From Acidimicrobiaceae bacterium RAAP-2 (lineage in GTDB: Bacteria; Actinomycetota; Acidimicrobiia; Acidimicrobiales; RAAP-2), in assembly GCA_001443545.1 (NCBI GenBank), contig LMAD01000003.1, positions 1-64,000 of the forward strand: a stretch of 64,000 nt of DNA, read 5' to 3'. The notes beneath the pieces are model-generated. The model ran no database searches. It was not told the DNA's origin and worked only from the letters and a program-made list of their open reading frames with translations. The position numbers and the translations under genes are program-made. Shown one piece after another: positions 61,110 through 64,000 of the stretch (position 1 is its first letter; every line of letters begins with the position of its first letter).

Positions 61110-64000
61110 GACAACTTCCTTTCGGCGGCACGGCGGGCATCTTCTTCGTCACTGCCGCGCTCGGGTCGACTGATGTCGATGCCCAGTTCGCGGGTCACCG
61201 AGAAGAAGTCCTCCTCGGTGTCGGCCAGGTCGACGTGGGCGCCGACCTTGTCGCGCACCTCGACGTTGAGACACAGCGACTGCATTTCCTTGATCAACAC
61301 CTTGAACGACTCGGGGATCCCGGGTTCGGGCAGGTTCTGACCCTTGACGATCGACTCGTAGGCGCGCTCGCGGCCCTTCATGTCGTCGGACTTCACGGTG
61401 AGCAACTCCTGCAGGGCGTAGGCGGCGCCGTAGGCCTCCAAGGCCCAGACCTCCATCTCCCCGAAGCGCTGACCACCGAACTGCGCCTTACCACCGAGTG
61501 GCTGGGCCGTGATCATCGAGTACGGACCCGTCGAGCGGGCGTGGATCTTGTCGTCGACCATGTGGGCGAGCTTCAAGATGTACGCGTAGCCGACCGAGAT
61601 CGGGTTGTCGTAGGCCTCACCGGTGCGACCGTTGAAGAGGGTGACCTTGCCGTCGTTGTCGCCCGCGAGCAGTCGCTGCCCGTGCGCGCCGTCGACGTTG
61701 AGCGTCGCGAAGGTCTCCTGGATCGTCGGCTTGTCCTTGGCCCGCTCCCGCTCGTCCCAGTGGGCGCCGTCGAAGGACGGGGTCGCCACGTAGACGGCCG
61801 GCTCCGTGCGCGGACGGGTCTTGCGGTAGGGGCGGTTCACCGGGTCGCGCTGGTCGTCGTGGCCCGACGTGCCCACCGCGGGGTTGACCTCGATGCCGGC
61901 CCACCCGTGACGGGCGGCGTAGCCCAGGTGGCTCTCGAGGACCTGGCCGACGTTCATGCGGCTCGGCACGCCGAGCGGCGACAGGATGATGTCGACCGGG
62001 GTCCCGTCCTCGAGGAAGGGCATGTCCTCCTCGGGCAGCACCTTGGAGATGACGCCCTTGTTGCCGTGTCGACCGGCGAGCTTGTCACCCTCGGAGATCT
62101 TGCGCTTCTGGGCGACGTAGACCTTCACCAGCTGATTGACCCCGGGCTGCATCTCGTGGTCTTCGTCGCGGCTGTAGACCTTGACGTCGATCACCTTGCC
62201 GGACTCGCCGTGGGGGACCTTGAGGGAGGTGTCTCGCACTTCGCGAGCCTTCTCCCCGAAGATCGCTCGCAGGAGTCGCTCCTCGGGGCTCTGCTCGGTC
62301 TCGCCCTTGGGCGTGACCTTGCCGACGAGGATGTCGCCGGGCTCGACCTCGGCGCCGATGCGCACGATGCCGCGGTCGTCGAGGTCGGCGAGGATGTCGT
62401 CGGGGAGGTTCGGGATGTCCCGAGTGATCTCCTCGGCGCCGAGCTTGGTGTCGCGCGCGTCGATCTCGTACTCCTTGACGTGGATCGAGGTCAACACGTC
62501 GTCGCGCACCAGGCGCTCGGACAGGATGATCGCGTCCTCGTAGTTGAAGCCCTCCCACGGCATGTAGGCCACGAGCAGGTTCTTGCCGAGCGCGAGCTCA
62601 CCGTGGCTGGTCGAGGTGCCGTCGGCCAGCAGGTCGCCGGCCTTGACGACCTCGCCACCGAAGACGAGGGGCTTCTGGTTGATCGACGTGTCCTGGTTCG
62701 AACGACGGAACTTGTTGAGGTTGTACTGCTTCTTGCCGAGCGTGTTGCCGTAGCGGTCCGTGACGTGCTTCTCGTACTCCACGACGATGCGGTCACCCGA
62801 GACCGAGCGCACGACGCCCTCGCCCTCGGCGATCAGCACGTCGCCCGAGTCGAGCGCGGCGCGGGCCTCCATGCCGGTACCCACGAACGGGGCCTCGGGC
62901 ATGACCAGCGGCACGGCCTGCTTCTGCATGTTGGCGCCCATCAGGGCGCGCTGGGCGTCGTCGTGCTCCACGAAGGGGATCAACGACGTCGCCACCGAGA
63001 TGACCTGACGGGTCGAGACGTCCATCAGCTCGACCTCGTCGGGCTTGACGAAGTCGATCTCCGAGGTCGTCGAGGACGAGCGGTTCGACGAACCGACGCG
63101 CACGCCGGTGCCGACCGGACCGCGACGCACGAGCACCCGGTCGGCCAGCAGGTTGCCGGCCTCGTCGAGCTCGGTGTTGGCCTGGGCGATGACGAATCGC
63201 TCCTCTTCGTCGGCGGTGAAGTATCGGACCTCGCCGGTGACCCGGCCACCCTCGACGACGCGGTAGGGCGTCTCGATGAAGCCGTACTCGTTGATGCGGG
63301 CGTAGTTCGCGAGGTAGCCGATCAGACCCACGTTGGGGCCCTCGGGCGTCTCAATCGGGCACATGCGGCCGTAGTGGGACGAGTGGACGTCGCGGACCTC
63401 GAGGCCCGCGCGCTCACGCGACAGACCGCCCGGCCCCAGGGCCGAGAGACGACGCTTGTGGGTCAGGCCCGACAGCGGGTTGTTCTGGTCCATGAACTGG
63501 CTCAACTGGGAGGTCGCGAAGAACTCCTTGATGGCCGACATCACGGGGCGGATGTTGATCAGGGTCTGGGGCGCGATGGCCTCGACGTCCTGGGTGTTCA
63601 TGCGCTCACGCACGACGCGCTCCATGCGCGACAGACCCGTGCGCAGGGCGTTCTGGATCAGCTCGCCCACGCTGCGGATGCGGCGGTTAGCGAAGTGGTC
63701 CTGGTCGTCGATGTGGTACGTCGTCTCCTTGGCGGTGCGGTCGCGCGCCAGGTTGAGCAGGTAGGTCGCAGTCGCGAGCACCTCGGCCTTGGCCAACACG
63801 TGCAGGTCGGGGTTCGGTCGCTCGAGCAGGTCGCCGAAGAGCTCGACGTTCTTGGCGACCTCGTCACCGAGCTTGCGGTCGAGCTTGTAGCGGCCCACGC
63901 GCGACAGGTCGTAGCGCTTGTCCGAGAAGAAGGCGCCCTCGAAGTACTGTCGGGCGGCCTCGACGGTCTGGACCTCGCCGGGACGGGCGCGGCGATAGAT
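61106..64000 (-). CDS. rpoB: DNA-directed RNA polymerase subunit beta, missing its N-terminus
   Basis: The last 964 residues; about 200 N-terminal residues lie beyond the right window edge. The frame is open to the edge and reads [19 protein letters not shown] there. The rifampicin-binding region is [20 protein letters not shown] then [20 protein letters not shown], with Asp, His and Ser at the positions matching E. coli 516, 526 and 531, so it looks rifampicin-sensitive. The C-terminal catalytic contacts [11 protein letters not shown] and [18 protein letters not shown] are present. Confidence 0.99.

Overview
The window is dense, high-GC DNA with the coding style of an actinobacterium: GTG and TTG starts, 1- and 4-base gene overlaps, and strong G/C third-position bias. 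It carries actinobacterial hallmarks: the decaprenyl-phosphoryl-ribose/arabinose genes (UbiA-type transferase, DprE1, DprE2), GuaB3, an MMPL transporter, a CIRCE-controlled groES-groEL pair with a GGM-tailed GroEL, and PcrA. An Acidimicrobiia-like lineage is my guess from gene order and divergence from mycobacterial proteins; no taxonomic marker settles it. I recognise no tRNA, rRNA, CRISPR or mobile element, and no gene-free stretch exceeds about 210 bases.

Layout. 1-3507 (minus): purH (cut by the window edge), purN, sucD, sucC and a stand-alone B12-binding subunit of methylmalonyl-CoA mutase. 3591-6595 (plus): the three-gene decaprenyl-phosphoryl-arabinose operon. 6592-14189 (minus): an LprI-like lipoprotein-type gene, a membrane-anchored phosphodiester glycosidase, the overlapping guaB3-guaA-pcrA set and a NUDIX hydrolase. 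14266-18445: an MMPL exporter facing a TetR regulator with a palindrome upstream, then an FAD oxidoreductase. 18524-20455: groEL/groES with CIRCE and a terminator. 20581-21822: an MFS transporter.

21813-37160 is one long minus-strand run: infA, rpmJ, rpsM, rpsK, rpsD, rpoA, rplQ, truA joined to an M13 peptidase, rplM, rpsI, glmM, glmS, acpS, alr, a family-4 uracil-DNA glycosylase, tsaE, tsaB, rimI, tsaD and pdxH. It links translation, cell-wall precursor synthesis and the t6A tRNA modification genes. 40247-64000 is the upstream part of the same ribosomal super-cluster: rpoB (cut by the window edge), rpoC, rpsL, rpsG, fusA, tuf, rpsJ, the S10 and spc operons, secY, adk and map.

Between map and infA, which normally adjoin, lies a plus-strand cassette (37368-40250): an FMN split-barrel protein, a GAF-domain histidine kinase resembling DosS, a NarL-type response regulator and a signal-peptide-less metal-receptor protein. 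This cassette, the TruA-M13 single reading frame, the CTG start of infA, the natural Cys-to-Ala change in DprE1 and the large hairpin leader before rplC are the observations most worth checking.
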